Part shown: one piece after another, positions 34,236 through 48,792 of the stretch
Position numbering within the stretch: position 1 is the stretch's first letter
How the letters are laid out: every line of letters begins with the position of its first letter
Assembly: GCA_028023455.1 (NCBI GenBank)
Contig: JAQFVV010012512.1
Span: 1,962,413 to 2,026,412, forward strand
DNA from: Epiperipatus broadwayi
Taxonomy: Eukaryota > Onychophora > Udeonychophora > Euonychophora > Peripatidae
Direction of reading: 5' to 3'
DNA: 64,000 nucleotides
Program-made: the position numbers and the translations under genes
Notes under the pieces: generated by a model
The model's database searches: none
What the model was told of the DNA's origin: nothing
Seen by the model: the letters and a program-made list of their open reading frames with translations, nothing else

Positions 34236-37200
34236 TTAGAGAGACTCTTAATGACTTGACTCACTGGGGTTACAATAAATTTTAAGAGGTAATGATAATC
34301 CAGATATGTATAATCGGATAGAGACCAAATCCAATACCAATGCAAATATAACTATTATGGCATATTAATAATCTAGCATAAAAGATAATTTTAAAACATT
34401 AGTTAATAGTTTTTAGAATTGGCCTACCATCAGATCATACACTCTGAATAAGAATAAATGATACTCTGTTTGGAAGGATTATCTCACTAAATGATAACTA
34501 ACAAGGCAACAAGAGTAAACATTCTCAGGGGTTTTAAAACTAAACTCTTGTGCAAAATAAAAGTTTAAGTTGCCTAATAAATAGTTGCTAGGATAAATAA
34601 ACAAGTGAGTGATATCTTGGCTGACCGTAAAATAACTACCTATGTTTAATCATGGAGTAATAAATAAACAAAAAATATTAATTAAAAAAAAAATTGATGA
34701 ATTAATTTAAATTGAAACTAATTATGGCCGATTACCCAAGACATTACTCAAGCAAGGAAAAGGACAAGAGTACTTTTTATGCCTTTCCCCATACTCACAG
34801 ACAGCCCAAGGACCTTAAATGCAGATGGATTATAATTCTATAAACATATAAGATGATGATAGATAATGTGCAGCCAATGTAAGATAATGTGCAGCCTTTA
34901 AAATAGTAAATAATAAATACTCTTCTGAAGCACTAATATTCTTTATCTTATCGCATAATCTTCAGTCTGAGAAGATATAATGATAACTTTAAAAAAATCA
35001 ATTTTTAAATGAGCATTCAATTAAGTATCTGATATAATGTAATTATCAGTTACTGTGATTCCATCTGATAATCACTTAGATTAGCATGGCTTTATAATTT
35101 AAACCAGTATCAAAATATATTTTATATACATTGTGATATGTTTATGAACTTTTGAACTCAAGACAATAATATTTTTCATATAAAAGTAAAACAAACAAAC
35201 AAAGCTTTTTAAAATAATAATAATAATATGGTTTATTAAGAACAATATAAAGAAAATATTTACAAACAAAATTTATTATAAACATACATTGCCAAGCTAG
35301 CGCTGGAATCTGTCTTAAAACATTTTGACTTTCATACTTTATTTGGTTTACAAAATTATAATAATTTAGCTTACTGATGTTACTAAGTATTCCTCTTAAA
35401 CTCTTTTAAAACTGTTTATTTTGACAAACAAAATAATAAAATAAATAAATGCATACAAGAGCAAGCAGAGGCTATTTGATATTAAATTCTAATCTCTTTT
35501 AACAATTAGAGATTCCAAATCTGTAAATTCAATTATAATGATCTATGTTTAACAAGCATAATTCTATTTTTCTTAGCATATTTAATAATACTGTGGTGTT
35601 ATTTAAAAATCAGAATAACACATTAATAGGTTTATATTCATTATCCTAAGCTAAGAAAACGCTAAGCTGGAATAAGCATATACAGAATATATTTTAAAAA
35701 AAAAAATTGTCATTAGTTATACTGACAGCAAATTTCTAGATAACTTTAAACTAAATTAGATGTATGGGCCACTCACTCATCAGAGGTCATTTATACACAC
35801 TTTTTTAAAAAAAAAAAAAAATTTCTGTCCACATAAAATTATTATCCTAAATGTTTTATTTTTTAAATTAAACTTTAAAATTTAAAAGATAAATCCAGCA
35901 GCAAAAAAACTCTGGATGAACATATTAAAATTAGTATGTCTGATTGCTACTTATACCATATGCATAATTTACATACTTAAAAATAAATTATTATTAGTTG
36001 GTTTGTGGATGATAAAACTATCATAACAACACAATTCAAACATTGATATATCTATAAGCATTAAAATAACTAACTACAACCTGAAGAAGCAAAGTTCCTC
36101 AAACAAACATATATTTTTATCACATATCTAAAAACAAATGCAACATCACCTACTGTGATGGAACTAGCATTAATTCATCATGAATGATAGGTGAAAAAGT
36201 ACATATATATGCTCCACAGAGCTGAATAAGAATGTGGTGGCTTTCAAAATACCTAACTTTGAGGCAGAAAATAGGATGCCTGGACCTTGTCTACAGCACA
36301 TCAGGAAAAGGAAAGATGCACCAGGAAAGTATGACCCTCTCTCATGGGATTCCGGTACTTCAAAAATGTGATCACAATCACTAGGAATATAAATATCTGG
36401 GATACAATAACCCTCAATGGAACAAGCACTATCACCTTATGGAAAAGCAATACAATAAGGATGGAGGACCTTGTCTACTCCATTAAGCATACTCATAGTA
36501 ATTAACAAAGCCTAGTGCTATGAGGCTATCAAATACTAAACTAATAACAAGATATAGACTTCACATAAATTAATTAAGTTATCACTAAGAATTTTAAAAA
36601 TACAACATGTATATTCAGTGTAAGATCCAACAATGTAAAACTGTGTCAATCGACTATTATAAGAAATACTTAAAAATTTAATGCATATAAAATTCTAGGC
36701 AAAGGCACAATGCACACATAATAAAATATTAAATATTAAAAATATAGTGACTAGTGGACTTTAAAAGATTGCAAATTAAATGTGAGAATATTAATTCTCA
36801 ATGCATATAAAAAGTATTTGCAGATATTATTGATGTAGCATTTATAAAACAAATGAATGGAAACTCTTTGATAAACTTCTTTAACTGATTTAAATAGGAC
36901 TGAGTGAAATACCACCAAATTAAACAAACTAAGACTGAGATATTTAAATATCTGTAAATAAGATTACTGAATATAAGTTAACTTGTGAAACACTTAACAA
37001 ATATAATAATATAAATCACCTGAGAATGGTAAAACATTTACTCATTCTAATAAACCCATTAAGATTAAAATTATAACCTTAGTTTACCTGGCGTATTTAT
37101 GCTAAATTGTATTATATATATTTTAAAAACAAAATATATAGCATAAATATTTTTTTGGTTTCTTTTTTTTTAAAAACCAATAACAGACTAAAAAAATAAT

Positions 37201-39036
37201 ACAGTAACTTAAGTTCAAAGTTTCTGCTCCATACTGGTTTTTCTGTTCTAGACATGTATATAATTTATTGAGGATAATTTATCTGACAGTATTCGAAGCT
37301 TCTAGTCAAAACATTCATAAGCATGGCAATGATTTCTAAAAAATGAACATGTTTAACAATTCCTTAAAGATATTTTAATTTTTTTCTTTAAAGATATTTT
37401 TATAGTAAAACATTGAAATAATAAGAATAGGCCGGCATGAGAATGATACATAAAACAAATTCTTCAGCTGAGAACATTTTTTTATAAGAATCCCGGGTTT
37501 AAATGTACAATAATATAGCTTTATTTCAATTCCATTATTCTCTTTTAAGCGAATGCATTTTTTTTTTAAAACAGCTTTTTTAAAAAATTATTTTCTCATA
37601 TAATATTTTAAGATGTGTTTTCCAACAATTTTTCTTTACTCATATCAACATAAGAGTATAATTATTTTGCAATTAGAAAATTTCCTCTGTTTAGGAGCTA
37701 GGAATAATTCTCACAACTTTATGTATAGATAAATGCAAATATAACAGTTCATTATATAGATAAAAGTTTATCATTAATAATGGTAGTTTATAGCATTTTT
37801 TCCAACTGTTTAAAGGTAGATAATTAATCTATCATATTCAATACATTTTTAGTTGAACATTAGGCAAAGTTAGCACTAAAACTATACTAAATGCTTGACA
37901 GATAAAATTCAACCTTCCTTAATTTAGCACAGTATATTTTCTTTTTTAAAACTATTTTAGAAACAAGCACTTATTATAGCAGGAATATCTTAAAGTCAAT
38001 ATCAGGTATCATTAATAGAATCTCGGACTTTAAATCAGCTTTATATAAATTTTAAAACAAGAAGATTGATGCATTTTAATTACAATAAGGTTCACTACAA
38101 ATGTCCCTCAATTTTCCTCATTTAAGTTTTAGCTTACTTGGATAATAACTAAGCATTTTCAAACCATAAAAGTTCAGTGCAATAAGAATATTTAGCCATA
38201 AAATACTAACTGTTGGTATCCTAATTTTATTTTTCCCATAGATATATATGCCATGCAATTAGAAAAGAAGACAGAAGATTTAAAATTTCCTTTAAACATT
38301 TTGTTACTCTAACTTTAAATTTAACTGTAAGTTGATATCAAGAAATAGTTACCTTTGGGGTCTAGCAGTTGTTCATAATTTTAAAACAATTAGATATACT
38401 TTTACATACTTTGGCTTTAAAAAAAAATTTTTTTTTTAAAGAAAATTACAACTTTTTTTGAAAAAGAAAAGTTTCTGGATTCAAGAGCATGCACACAGCA
38501 ATTTCTACCCTCCCTCAATTTTCATGTCAATTTCTTTTAAGTATAACCAATCAATACAAGTTATTTTATATTTAACTTTAACACTTTTTTAGATCAGCTG
38601 AGAAACTGATTACAGATGCAATTGATCTAATTATTTGAAATTCATGTGATTTAACAGTTTTCAATTAATAAGTTAACTATCAGCTCTTATGTAATATTAA
38701 AATAAAAATATATTACATAAAATTAAATGAAACAAATATAAAAATTAGAACTAGTTTTATTTATCAAAATTTTTTTAAATATTTAATTATAATACTTTAA
38801 TTCATTCATTTGGTTTTTATTCAATATTGTAGTTAAATTATTATTTATTCATTTACTTCACACATCTCCATTCATGCACCCACACACAGGAATGACCTTT
38901 TAACTTGACCTCTACTAGTTAATTATAACTTATTTAAAAACTACAAATAAAACATATTAAAGAATATTAAATTAGAAATAACTTTTAACAGGTTAATGCT
39001 AATTTATATTAAACATTTAAATATTATTTAACTGCT
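34236..39036. other. Intergenic, very AT-rich, no confident gene
   Basis: No splice-flanked exon recognised. The only complex stretch is 36,220-36,500, which yields broken plus-strand peptides such as AFKIPNFEAENRMPGP and WDTITLNGTSTITLW; this could be a decayed retroelement or pseudogene but has no identifiable domain. The downstream exons of the minus-strand gene should lie here or further left and were not found. Confidence 0.4.
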
Positions 39037-39789
39037 TTAACCCTTTTCCTGCCTCTTACAAAGCTCCTCGTAGACATCTGATGTCACTCTAACTCTGCCA
39101 GTTCTTATGCTAAAAAATTCGTTTGATAGGTTTTGAATAGGTTTTTAAAAGTTCTGTAAGATGGTACCCTCTTCCGAATTATTTTACAAGTAAAAAATAT
39201 AAAAAATGCATTTAAACCTAAACAAAGAAAGAACATCAGTTGTAATTGGTTGTTAGTGAGCTCTCAGCCGAAAAAGACATTCTGATTGGCTGGAAAGAAC
39301 AAAGAAACCGCCTGATCAAAGAAAATAAAGAAAAACGCTGAGATTTTCATTTCGAATGCAATTTTAAGTATTAAAAAAATATAATTTCAGAAATTAAACT
39401 AGTTTTTTAAAAAATATACTAAAAAAACAAAATTATTTTCGAAAAATATTGAAGATTTTAGTAAAAATATTAAAGATTTAATAAAAAGAAATATTTACTT
39501 TTCTATAACGTAAAAGTTGACCTTTTTGTTTATATTATAGCTTTTATGTTGCTGAAATTGAATATTTTAGAATAAATAAATAGCAATTTATTTTTGAAAG
39601 AACTTTCATTCTCTTCATAACCTGAAAAATTAGTAATATACTTTTTATAAACGTATCTGAGTTGAATTTAATATTATAGGCGAATATGTTTTAACAATAG
39701 GCTTTGTCTTCAGTTTATGAGTTGGCCAATTAAAAGATTTGATTTTTACCTCATACAACCAATAATATAATTAGTGGTTAAAAGGTTAA
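39037..39789. mobile_element. Possible piggyBac-type MITE (TTAA ends)
   Basis: The left end TTAACCCTTTTCCTGCC and the right end read inward TTAACCTTTTAACC share TTAACC(C)TTTT. TTAA target sites with CCCTTT-like termini are typical of piggyBac elements. The interior (753 bp) is non-coding. The match is short, so the boundaries are tentative. Confidence 0.3.
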
Positions 39790-40280
39790 TAAAATTTAAA
39801 AATTACTTCTAAATCAATTTGATACTATTTTATTTATAATATTAACTTATTATAGGTTATAAACTGGAAATAAACAAAACCATAGGTTGTTTTAATACAT
39901 TTAACATTATTTATTAATTTAAACTAATTCAACTATTTACTTTAACTCCTTCAGCTTCAAGCTGCCATATTGAACTTTTTAAAATACTGGCCTGAGACAC
40001 AATTTTCATAATAACTTCAGTTTTAATTATGTTAGAGCAAAAACAATTACATTGCTAAAAACTAGAAAAAATAAGGAAAACAATAAGCATAAAATAAATA
40101 GTAATAACTATATAAAAAATAAGGAGAAAAAGAAATTTTCACATCCAAAATAATTATTATTTTAGTGTTTGTTCATAATTTGGAAATTAACATTAACTAA
40201 AATTCAAAATATATCTTCAGTGATAATTTCTTTCTATTCCTTACAAAATTATCTTTTTAAACATGTATAATATGTCTTAC

Positions 40281-40376
40281 CTGAGATAATCCATGGCTTC
40301 ACAATCTCCAAAATAAGTCGGATATGACTTCTTCATTTTTATCTTGTACCCCAAATGTTCTAAATGTAAAAGGCAT
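40281..40376 (-). CDS. Unidentified minus-strand gene, exon 2
   Basis: 31 codons with phase-2 ends, flanked by a pyrimidine-rich acceptor and a consensus donor (CTCAG|GTAAGA). Confidence 0.55.
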
Positions 40377-41346
40377 CTATAAAGAAAAAGATTCATCCTA
40401 ATAAAAGATAGAAAAGAAATCATCATAGCAATTGGCTTTTTGTCTATCTAAAACTAGAAATTGTAGGCTACTTTTTATATCACTGATAAAATGACTTTCA
40501 TCACTTTATTTTATATTTTTTTGTGTACAATAGTGATGTTTATATTCTTTATGGTCACCGGTGATGTTTATATTCTTTATGCACACAAGTGATGTTTATA
40601 TTCTTTATGTACAGAAGTGATGCTATCTTGTTATATTTATTGTACCACATAGATATAATTTATTTGCATATAGTCTATAGACTTGAAAATAATGTTATGA
40701 AACATATAGCAAAAGCAAAGCATGATCAAGCATAAACATAAACAAGAATCAGAATTGGATTATATGTTTGTGTATGCAATGTTCGTATGCATTTGATTAT
40801 TAGTTTTATAACTCATTGTTTATAAACCATATTATATAAACATAATTAATGATTTTCAAAAAGGATACTTTTTGAAAATCATTATTTTTATAAAAATAAG
40901 AGGATTAGTATAGATAGAACTTTAGAAAATTACGATATGAATTATATACTAATAAGTTAATTATGATATGAATTCTATATGAGTAAATATATAATTACAA
41001 ACTAAATCACACTAATTTTTTGATAAATATGAATTCTGTGTGAGCATAAATAAATGTATTACAAACTATCTTTAGAAAATTATGATAAATATGAATTCTA
41101 TATGAGCATAAATATATAATTACACAAACACACTAATTTTTCGATAGATATGAATTGTATATGAGCATAAATAAATAAATATATAACTACAAATTAGCGC
41201 ACACTAATTACAAACTAAAATTAATAAAAAATATATTTTTTCAAAAAATTAAAAAAATTTACTTACGAATAATTATGTTGATGGTTGTTGTAGGCCTTGT
41301 TTGTGAATAACACCGGAGAAAATTTCACTTGCAGCCCGTAAAACAT
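40281..41346 (-). CDS. Unidentified gene, first two exons (minus strand), 3' part not found
   Basis: Exon 1 (41,346-41,267, 80 nt) starts at an ATG and encodes MFYGLQVKFSPVLFTNKAYN followed by NHQHNY, with donor GTAAGT. Exon 2 (40,376-40,281, 96 nt) follows acceptor TTTTTCTTTATAG and ends before donor GTAAGA. The phases fit exactly: TC plus A makes Ser, then CLLHLEHLGYKIKMKKSYPT and YFGDCEAMDYL. Both exons lack stops, and the sequence is compositionally protein-like in an AT-rich desert. It has no signal peptide or transmembrane segment. I do not recognise the family. The next exon should begin in phase 2, left of 40,275. The intron contains two tandem-repeat arrays. An unseen upstream exon could exist. 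Confidence 0.5.
40533..40624. repeat. 28-bp tandem repeat, ~3.3 copies
   Basis: GTGATGTTTATATTCTTTAT plus 8 variable bases, starting at 40,533, 40,561 and 40,589, with a partial copy at 40,617. Lies in the intron of the minus-strand gene. Confidence 0.93.
40925..41215. repeat. ~61-bp degenerate tandem repeat, 4-5 copies
   Basis: The unit includes ATATGAATTCTATATGAG, AAATATATAATTACAAAC and CACACTAATTTTT(C/T)GATA; copies near 40,965, 41,027, 41,089 and 41,149. Intronic. Confidence 0.8.
41267..41346 (-). CDS. Unidentified minus-strand gene, exon 1
   Basis: 26 codons plus 2 nt, ending in ...AATTATTC|GTAAGT. The ATG is preceded on the minus strand by GACATAAA. Confidence 0.5.
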
Positions 41347-44300
41347 TTTATGTCTTTTATCATTTTGTGATAAGTACAAAAATTACCAAGAAAACAAAAA
41401 AATTAAATACTGTGGTTGATTAAAAAATTTGCCAAAAATCCAAATTTCAACAGATTTTTTTTAAATAAAGATCGTTTGAAAGCTAACATATACAGCTATA
41501 AAATGGCTGTATTTTGATCACATCATGATTATACTTTTTATGTCAGCAAAGAAAGAAATAACACATCATCAACAGAGAACACAAGTGTGCATGCAGTGCT
41601 AACAATGTGGAAGAAGTTAAAAAAACTACTATCTCATGTCTTCTATAAAACTAATTACTACATGCTACTGATTTTTTTTACACATAATCATACAAAATTT
41701 TATAAATATTACAATACTATACATTATTATCATATATTATTCACTAACTAATTAATTTCTTCTATTTTTATTTTTTTTTTTTAAAATCAGACAATTACAA
41801 ATAAATAGTTAAGCTAAGATAAACTCTGGCACCTGTTGGCGCCAAGTAAAGTTTCACTTATGTACAATATATTGAAATTATTGATATATATATATTATAA
41901 CCAAAATCTGGAGCACATGTGATCAATGTAAGTGATCAAACCTACCACATTTTACACGTTAAAAATTGTAACCAAAAAGTCTGATCACATCACACAAACA
42001 AAATTAATGATATAACATGAAATTGTTATGATCTAATCTAATCATGGCCAGGGTACACCACAAAGACCTTTTGTAGCAGTATGTGAAAGTACATTAGATA
42101 AATTATAAATACGTAATTTTATCATCTTTCAAAACTTTAATCTGCGATTTTTCATTGCATGAGATCTTATGGCTGACCATGGTCAAGATGGGATAATTTT
42201 TGAAATTATGAAAGATTATGAATTATAAAATGACATACATAATTTTGGTACAAATGCTAGTCTAGGTATGAGCTTTGCAATAATAATAATAAGCATGGAA
42301 AACTTGGGTTCTTTCCATTTATAATTTAATACATATCAATGAGACTCTTGTTATGTTTGATTTATTACAATTATAACATTAAGAAAATAAATTCAATCAT
42401 AGCATTATCTGGTAAATCTTTTTATAAGTTTATAAAATCAATCAATTTTATATCATGTACTAGAATCAACAAAGCAAAGCTAAAATGATGAAAAAAGCAA
42501 ATGGGATTTTATTGTACCCTACACTTCATAAATTACCAAGGACAAAATCGTTCAAATGTTTTCTCAGAATATTACTAAGACTCTTATGTCATACTGACAA
42601 CAATATGTACTCCAATGTATGCTCTACTCAAGATATAGGATTTCTGGTTTTATGAATGACAAATAGCAATGGCACAGTAAGTTTAATTATAAATTAATAT
42701 TTATTTACAATTTATGATTAACAAATAATTGATGTAGGCTGTTTAATATAGTAAATATATATATAAATAAACAAGTAAATAAAATATTCTATTTGTTCAC
42801 TTCACTAAATATATCATAGGCACAGTTTATAAAAGCCTAATCATACATTTTATTATAATTTGATGTAATTTCTGCCTTAAGGAAACTATACAGAAATTCA
42901 ACATCAAATCATGAAAGACCCAATGTGTCAGTTTCAGAACCAATAAATCTACACTATAAATCTATAATATTATAATAAGTAATATTACATTTGCAGGAAT
43001 TAGCTAAAATGCAATGCTAAACCAAAGTGAAAATTCAAACTTCAGTTCAGATAAAATATTAATTAAAAGGCAGTTAATCATTATGAGGATAATTTAGATA
43101 AGATGCCCTGCTACACTTTATGACCAAACTTATAAGTTATACTTATAGATGGAAGAAGATGATTTTAGCATAATAATACCAAATACTTAGCCCAAACTTA
43201 CATTTATGAAGTAAAATGATATTCCCGTGGATGCATTCATCTACACATAGGAATGATACAACACTGAATGCCCTGTGGGTTTATACACCACCATGAAGCA
43301 ACAAATACAATTACACAATTTCACTGATTAACCACCAGTGCAGAAATGAGTGTAAAAATACAGAAAGTGGCAAATAATTAATCTGCAGATTAACCACCAG
43401 CACAGATTAATGCCATTTAACATTGTAAAGCAATATTAATATTTACTTCATATTTAAAGTGCAAAAATCATCCTCCTCAGTTATTCTGACAATTCAGAGA
43501 AACACCAGCATTTTAACAGATGTGAGTTCATACATAATGAAAAGTGTTTCAATAATAAGGACAACTAATATAGTGGTTTATCTTGCTTAAAATATAAACA
43601 TAATAACAATGTAATGCAAGTGACATGAGTATAGGAACAGACCCCTGGAAAGACTCATAGACCCTTCATAATAGGTTGACACACACCATAAATTTATTAG
43701 TATTTCTCAAGCCTTTTTTGCAAGCGCTATTCCTTTGAATAAATATTTTATTCAATCCCATGAATTTAATTTAAACATAGCAAAAGTATAAATCATGAAT
43801 CTCACATATAAGTTCATATAACAATAAAAATTAAAATTAATCCATTCTTACTTAAATACATAAATAAAAGTTTACAACATTTTTGGAATATCAATTATTA
43901 TCTGTGAAATCAATATAAAATGTCTTGAACAATAAATACACATTACACAAAGTAATAATTATAAATTATATCCGAATTCCATACATGTGATTATATCCGT
44001 GTGTTCTAGTTATTATGAGTACTTTTAAATTAATGAATTGGGCTCAATGAATATGAGATAACTCCAAAAGCATGACACGTAGAGTTTAAATGAAAATGTT
44101 CTTCATAAGTTATTAAATTCTACACTTTTATATAACATTATTCTAAGTTTATGATATCTAGGCTATATTAATTTATCTATCCACATTTAAATTTAGGAAT
44201 AATAATTAGAGCAAAATAATTTAATAATTCAAAATTGGTGATTAAAATCAGAAAGTAGTTTTAGTGGATTGTTAAAAGGCTGTTATCATTATTCAAGTAG

Positions 44301-46297
44301 TAAACAAATTAAATTGTAAATACATTACTGGCAGTAAACGCTCAGATAAGATGATCAATTCTTTATTATTTAATTACTGATACACAAAACATTAAAGTAG
44401 CATTTCACTAAAATTTACCATTTAAACTTGATTTTAAGCCTCTTTTTTTTTTGAAAAATAAAGTTTTCATGTTCAAAAACATCCGCAATTAAAATATTTA
44501 TTTAATGTTGCCAGTTTGTATGTAATAAAGTATTTCAAAACATACTGACATTCTGCTATTAATTTTACTTTTAAAGTTAAGCATTCCGACATATTTCAAA
44601 TGTAGATATTGGGCAAATTATTAGCGATTTGATTCATTTGGCAGGCAGACTTGAACAGACTTTTTAAATTTAGCAACTCATACTATTAAAAATATCACCA
44701 TTTTTATATTTAAATTCATATGAGAATTCTTGGTTAATCCGTTTGCTTATTAATTATTTTTTAAAATATGGTTAACATGTTTTGCTTACATTTTATTCTT
44801 TCACCATTTTTTTCAATAATACTAGGAATGTTCTCTAACACTGAAATGCTCACTTTCACTGAAATGCACATGTGTATTTATTTTATTTTTATCTAATAAT
44901 TAAAAATTAGTTAAACAAATGGTTTTTGAATTAAATGAAAATAATTTCTAAGATTATTTTAAATAAATAAGAATTATTATTATTTTTAATCACATTTTAC
45001 TAAACTTGATGTGTACTGTGGATGGAAAAGAGCACTTTTAAATACATTAAAATAATACAGGCAATAAGCAAGGCAAAATATTATTTATCCTCATCAATAA
45101 ATTATTCTGAATGCAAGTAAATAGTCTGTTCAGAATGCAAACCAAGGCAATCAAATCATCAAAATGAAGACAGAGAAATTTTATATCAGTTCTATCAATC
45201 TTTATATTTTACACTAAAATATAAGGTTACAATATATATATATATATATATAGTAACCCTCACCCAACACTTCTCCTACCTTTCCTATGAATAAATATCC
45301 AGGGACACCAATTCTATTGATTATATAATAAACTTCTAATCTGATCTCACTTTAAATTATTAATGAGACTCTTAAAATGCTGTCGTACCTTAGCTTTGCT
45401 CAGTTGGGGGCTACAGAGATCTATGGGGTGTAAAATGTATATTAGATATGGAAGGAAACATTATGATTAATAGGATTAAAACATCTATTAAGTTTTAAAA
45501 TAAATAAATAATTAAAATTGGTAAAGTTCTACCATTTAAATTTACAAGTAATAGTCTATACCTCGTCTCCTCCCATCATCCACATGCATTGAACAACCTC
45601 TACTGTGTGATAGAATTGAATTAATAAAATAAAGTTGTAATACTGATAACTATACTGTATGGGAAGTTAGAATCAAATACAAAATAAAATAGAACAGTAC
45701 TTAACTTTTAATTGTACAGTAACTTAAAATAAGCATCTGAATTAATGTTTAATCTAAAATAATAAGGGAATATCTCTCGGCAATTAATTTATTGCATGGC
45801 TTAATTTTAACTCTATACTTTCCAACAACTACTAATTACTATCATAAAAGTAATGACATAAATTAAGCATTATCCTGACAAAAATGGTAGTTAGATAATG
45901 AAAAAAGTAGGGTGCATTTTGATTTAAATTCATCATTTAAATAATAACTGTAATGAAATTTTCAGACGATCATTAAATAATCAAACATTTCATATAGTGT
46001 TTGGATCAAGAAAAGCAACGTCATCAGATCTGGACATGTTCATCATTAAATTATGGAATAGTGCAATCATATCATATTGGATATGTAAGTATGTGTGCAT
46101 GTGTGGAAACATCGAACATGAATGCATGTCAAAGAAGAATTCTGGACAAAGCTTTTAAATAAATAAAACATTTATTACAAGATAATTAAATAAACATTTG
46201 GTTTTCTAGTTTACGCATATACATGTTTTGGAATAATTCCAACATCAATGATTAAATAGTCTAGATGAAAATAAATAACATAAAAATAAACTTTCTA
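41347..46297. other. Intergenic, no gene seen
   Basis: Nearly 5 kb of AT-rich DNA 5' of the minus-strand gene. Only a TA microsatellite at about 45,233-45,252 is clear. No exon or mobile-element motif recognised. Confidence 0.45.
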
Positions 46298-46755
46298 TAT
46301 TTTACTTCAACATATGCCAGCTATCAGTCCATTTTAATAAGCTGATGAAAAGAAACATCATAATACTAGCAGTAAAATAATAAAACATGAAACCCAAACT
46401 TCTTGGTATTTTACTTATAAAATATACTCAAGCTATCAGTCAATTCTGATAAACCTATGACATAAAAACATCATAATACTATACTAAGACAACTAACTAT
46501 GAAATTAACTATTTGTTATTTTACTTCAAATACACATTCATTACCAGTCAATTCTGATATGCTTATGGAAAAGGAAACATAATTTAACCATCACACCAAA
46601 ATAATTAAACATAAAATTATTTTTGTATTTTATTTTCAATATACTCAAGCTATCAATCAATTCTGAGGTGCTTATAAAAAAAAAACACTGGCACTAAAAT
46701 TATAAAATGTGAAACTACAATTTTTGGCATTTTTACTTCAAATGCACATCAAAAT
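46298..46755. repeat. ~109-bp degenerate tandem repeat, four and a partial copy
   Basis: Units start TATTTTACTT at 46,298, 46,407 and 46,517, TATTTTATTT at 46,626 and a partial copy at 46,728. Each contains CTATCA(G/A)TC(C/A)ATT, then AAACATCATAATACTA and AAAATAATAAAACATGAAA or variants. Confidence 0.85.
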
Positions 46756-47436
46756 AATATGAGAGGGGTTTAAGTCTATGAGTAAGAGATCAAGCTACCC
46801 TTCACAAATCATATGGATAATTCTATTGAATGGCTACACTTTTGTTTCTTCTGCTTGCTCACTCAAAATAAGAATGAGACATTTTGAGGGTTGATTGTAT
46901 AAATTTCGAAATAATTAATATGATATGATTTGAAACAGTAACTAAAGTTACACATTAATGATGGATTTTCTCCATACCTTCTGAATTAATAATATTTTAT
47001 GCATGCATCTGAATTATGTTATCTGCTATAAAATAATTAATATAATTAACTCCAATCTGTTTACTTATGAAATTGGGATAAATGTCATAATATGGATGAT
47101 GACTATGCCGACCAAGATTTAACACTAATTCTACTTCTCCCGTCCTGTGAGAAAAACCAATTCTATCTTTATTTTCTTTTCTTATCAGCAAACTATCTTA
47201 CACTTGGCTATGGATAAATGATGGGAAAACATTTCTCAGAATACATGATGGATAAAAAAACTTTCATAACTCTAATCATTTAAATAGCAATATACAGTGA
47301 CCTTCTAGCCTAATTTCTGAGGCTTAAAGGTTGGTGTGGACATGGTCTCATCATCAAAAAATAAGGGAAATACACTACTTGACTTAAAATACTGTAATTA
47401 TCATAAAATACAACTCCTTGATCTGGAAAATATACT
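46756..47436. other. Intergenic, no gene seen
   Basis: The minus-strand frame 46,997-47,191 (64 codons, starts MLIRKENKDRIGFSHRTGEV) is unusually complex for this region but has no recognised domain and no convincing splice signals; uncertain. Confidence 0.35.
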
Positions 47437-47575
47437 TCACTCCTGACAAATATTTCAACAAGCTAAATGAGAGCTCTTTCAATCCCTGTAAATGCAATAC
47501 ATAATCCACTCATGACAATATTCAAATAAATTAAGGGAGAGTTTTTTCAATTCCTGACAATATAATATATAACAT
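47437..47575. repeat. Local duplication, ~70-bp period
   Basis: CACTCCTGACAAATATTTCAA and CACTCATGACAATATTCAAA each lead into GAGAG(C/T)T(C/T)TTTCAAT(C/T)CCTG. Confidence 0.65.
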
Positions 47576-48728
47576 AAACAATTTCCTTCTGCGTAGCCCT
47601 AAATATATTTCAATCTAAGCATAAAAAAATAATAAATTCACTCTTAAACAAATCCTTAATTTTTCCATTTCTTTTTGGCACATTTCATCATTCAAGACCA
47701 ATGTAAATTAAATTATTTCTACTTTCAATTCAACAATTACATAACTGGATCAAATAACAGACACGTATATAAGCATAATAACACATAAATAATTTCAAAT
47801 TACATTTGATAAGAAATATTGTAATGACATTAATTAATAAGTTATAAAAGAAATAATGAATAAATCTCTCATTTCTGACAAGTATAATATTTTAACTTGG
47901 AAATATAATAATTATTATTAAATCAGCAAGACAAAATAACTTTTTAGTGTATTTGAAATTAGCCCACAAAATGAAACAAAATGTCTGGTTTGGGATGTAA
48001 AATAATTATTAAAAAATAAACCTCACAACTTCTTAAAAATGCAAAGATAAACAATAAATTTTATGTAACTACATCTTCTCAAAACGAGCTGGTAACTCTT
48101 AAATAGCAAACAGATATTTCTACTGCCACCCCGCATATAGGAATGCAAGTACGTAATAAAACTATAATAAAATAATACTAATTACCCAGTATAATATCTC
48201 TCCATATTATACCTATGTGAGATGTTCTTGAAGAAAGAAATAATAATCAAATAAAAAAAAATCATAAGACAAATAATTAATTTACCTATCTATCTAATGC
48301 TAACAAAAATAATAATAATCATTAAAGCTTTTTCTTCTTAGCTGGAATGAAAAGTTCATTTATAGTCTGTAGATGACATATCTTAGTCATGTACGAAAAT
48401 AAGGATGATCATTTGTGTAATCATAAATATGGATACACATAACAATGTCCTGCAGGGAGATAAATAATATTAACTGGATTCAATTGGAGAGCTTTTCAAA
48501 GTTTTTTTAGCGACAGCTAATGAAACCGCTGGCAATATCACATAATGAAAATCTTTATTATGGCAATAAATATCTAATACTGCATAAATTAAACAATAAT
48601 TTATTATTTAATTCATTAGATTTGTTTAAGCATTTGTTCCAAATTTTCAAAAGTCATTCATCAAGCATATAACATCTCAGTTCATAAAATGCCCTTAAAT
48701 TTATATAAATTTATTGATAACATCTTTT

Positions 48729-48730
<2 letters not shown>
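47576..48730. other. Intergenic, no gene seen
   Basis: AT-rich, without recognised features. Confidence 0.45.

Positions 48731-48792
<62 letters not shown>

Noticed and set aside
33914-34345. 143-codon minus-strand and 81-codon plus-strand ORFs
   Set aside because: Caused by a purine-rich tract; no domain, and the frame crosses a dispersed repeat.
46997-47191. 64-codon minus-strand ORF as an exon of the minus-strand gene
   Set aside because: No recognised domain and no convincing acceptor/donor pair; it also lies upstream of the proposed start codon. Left as uncertain.
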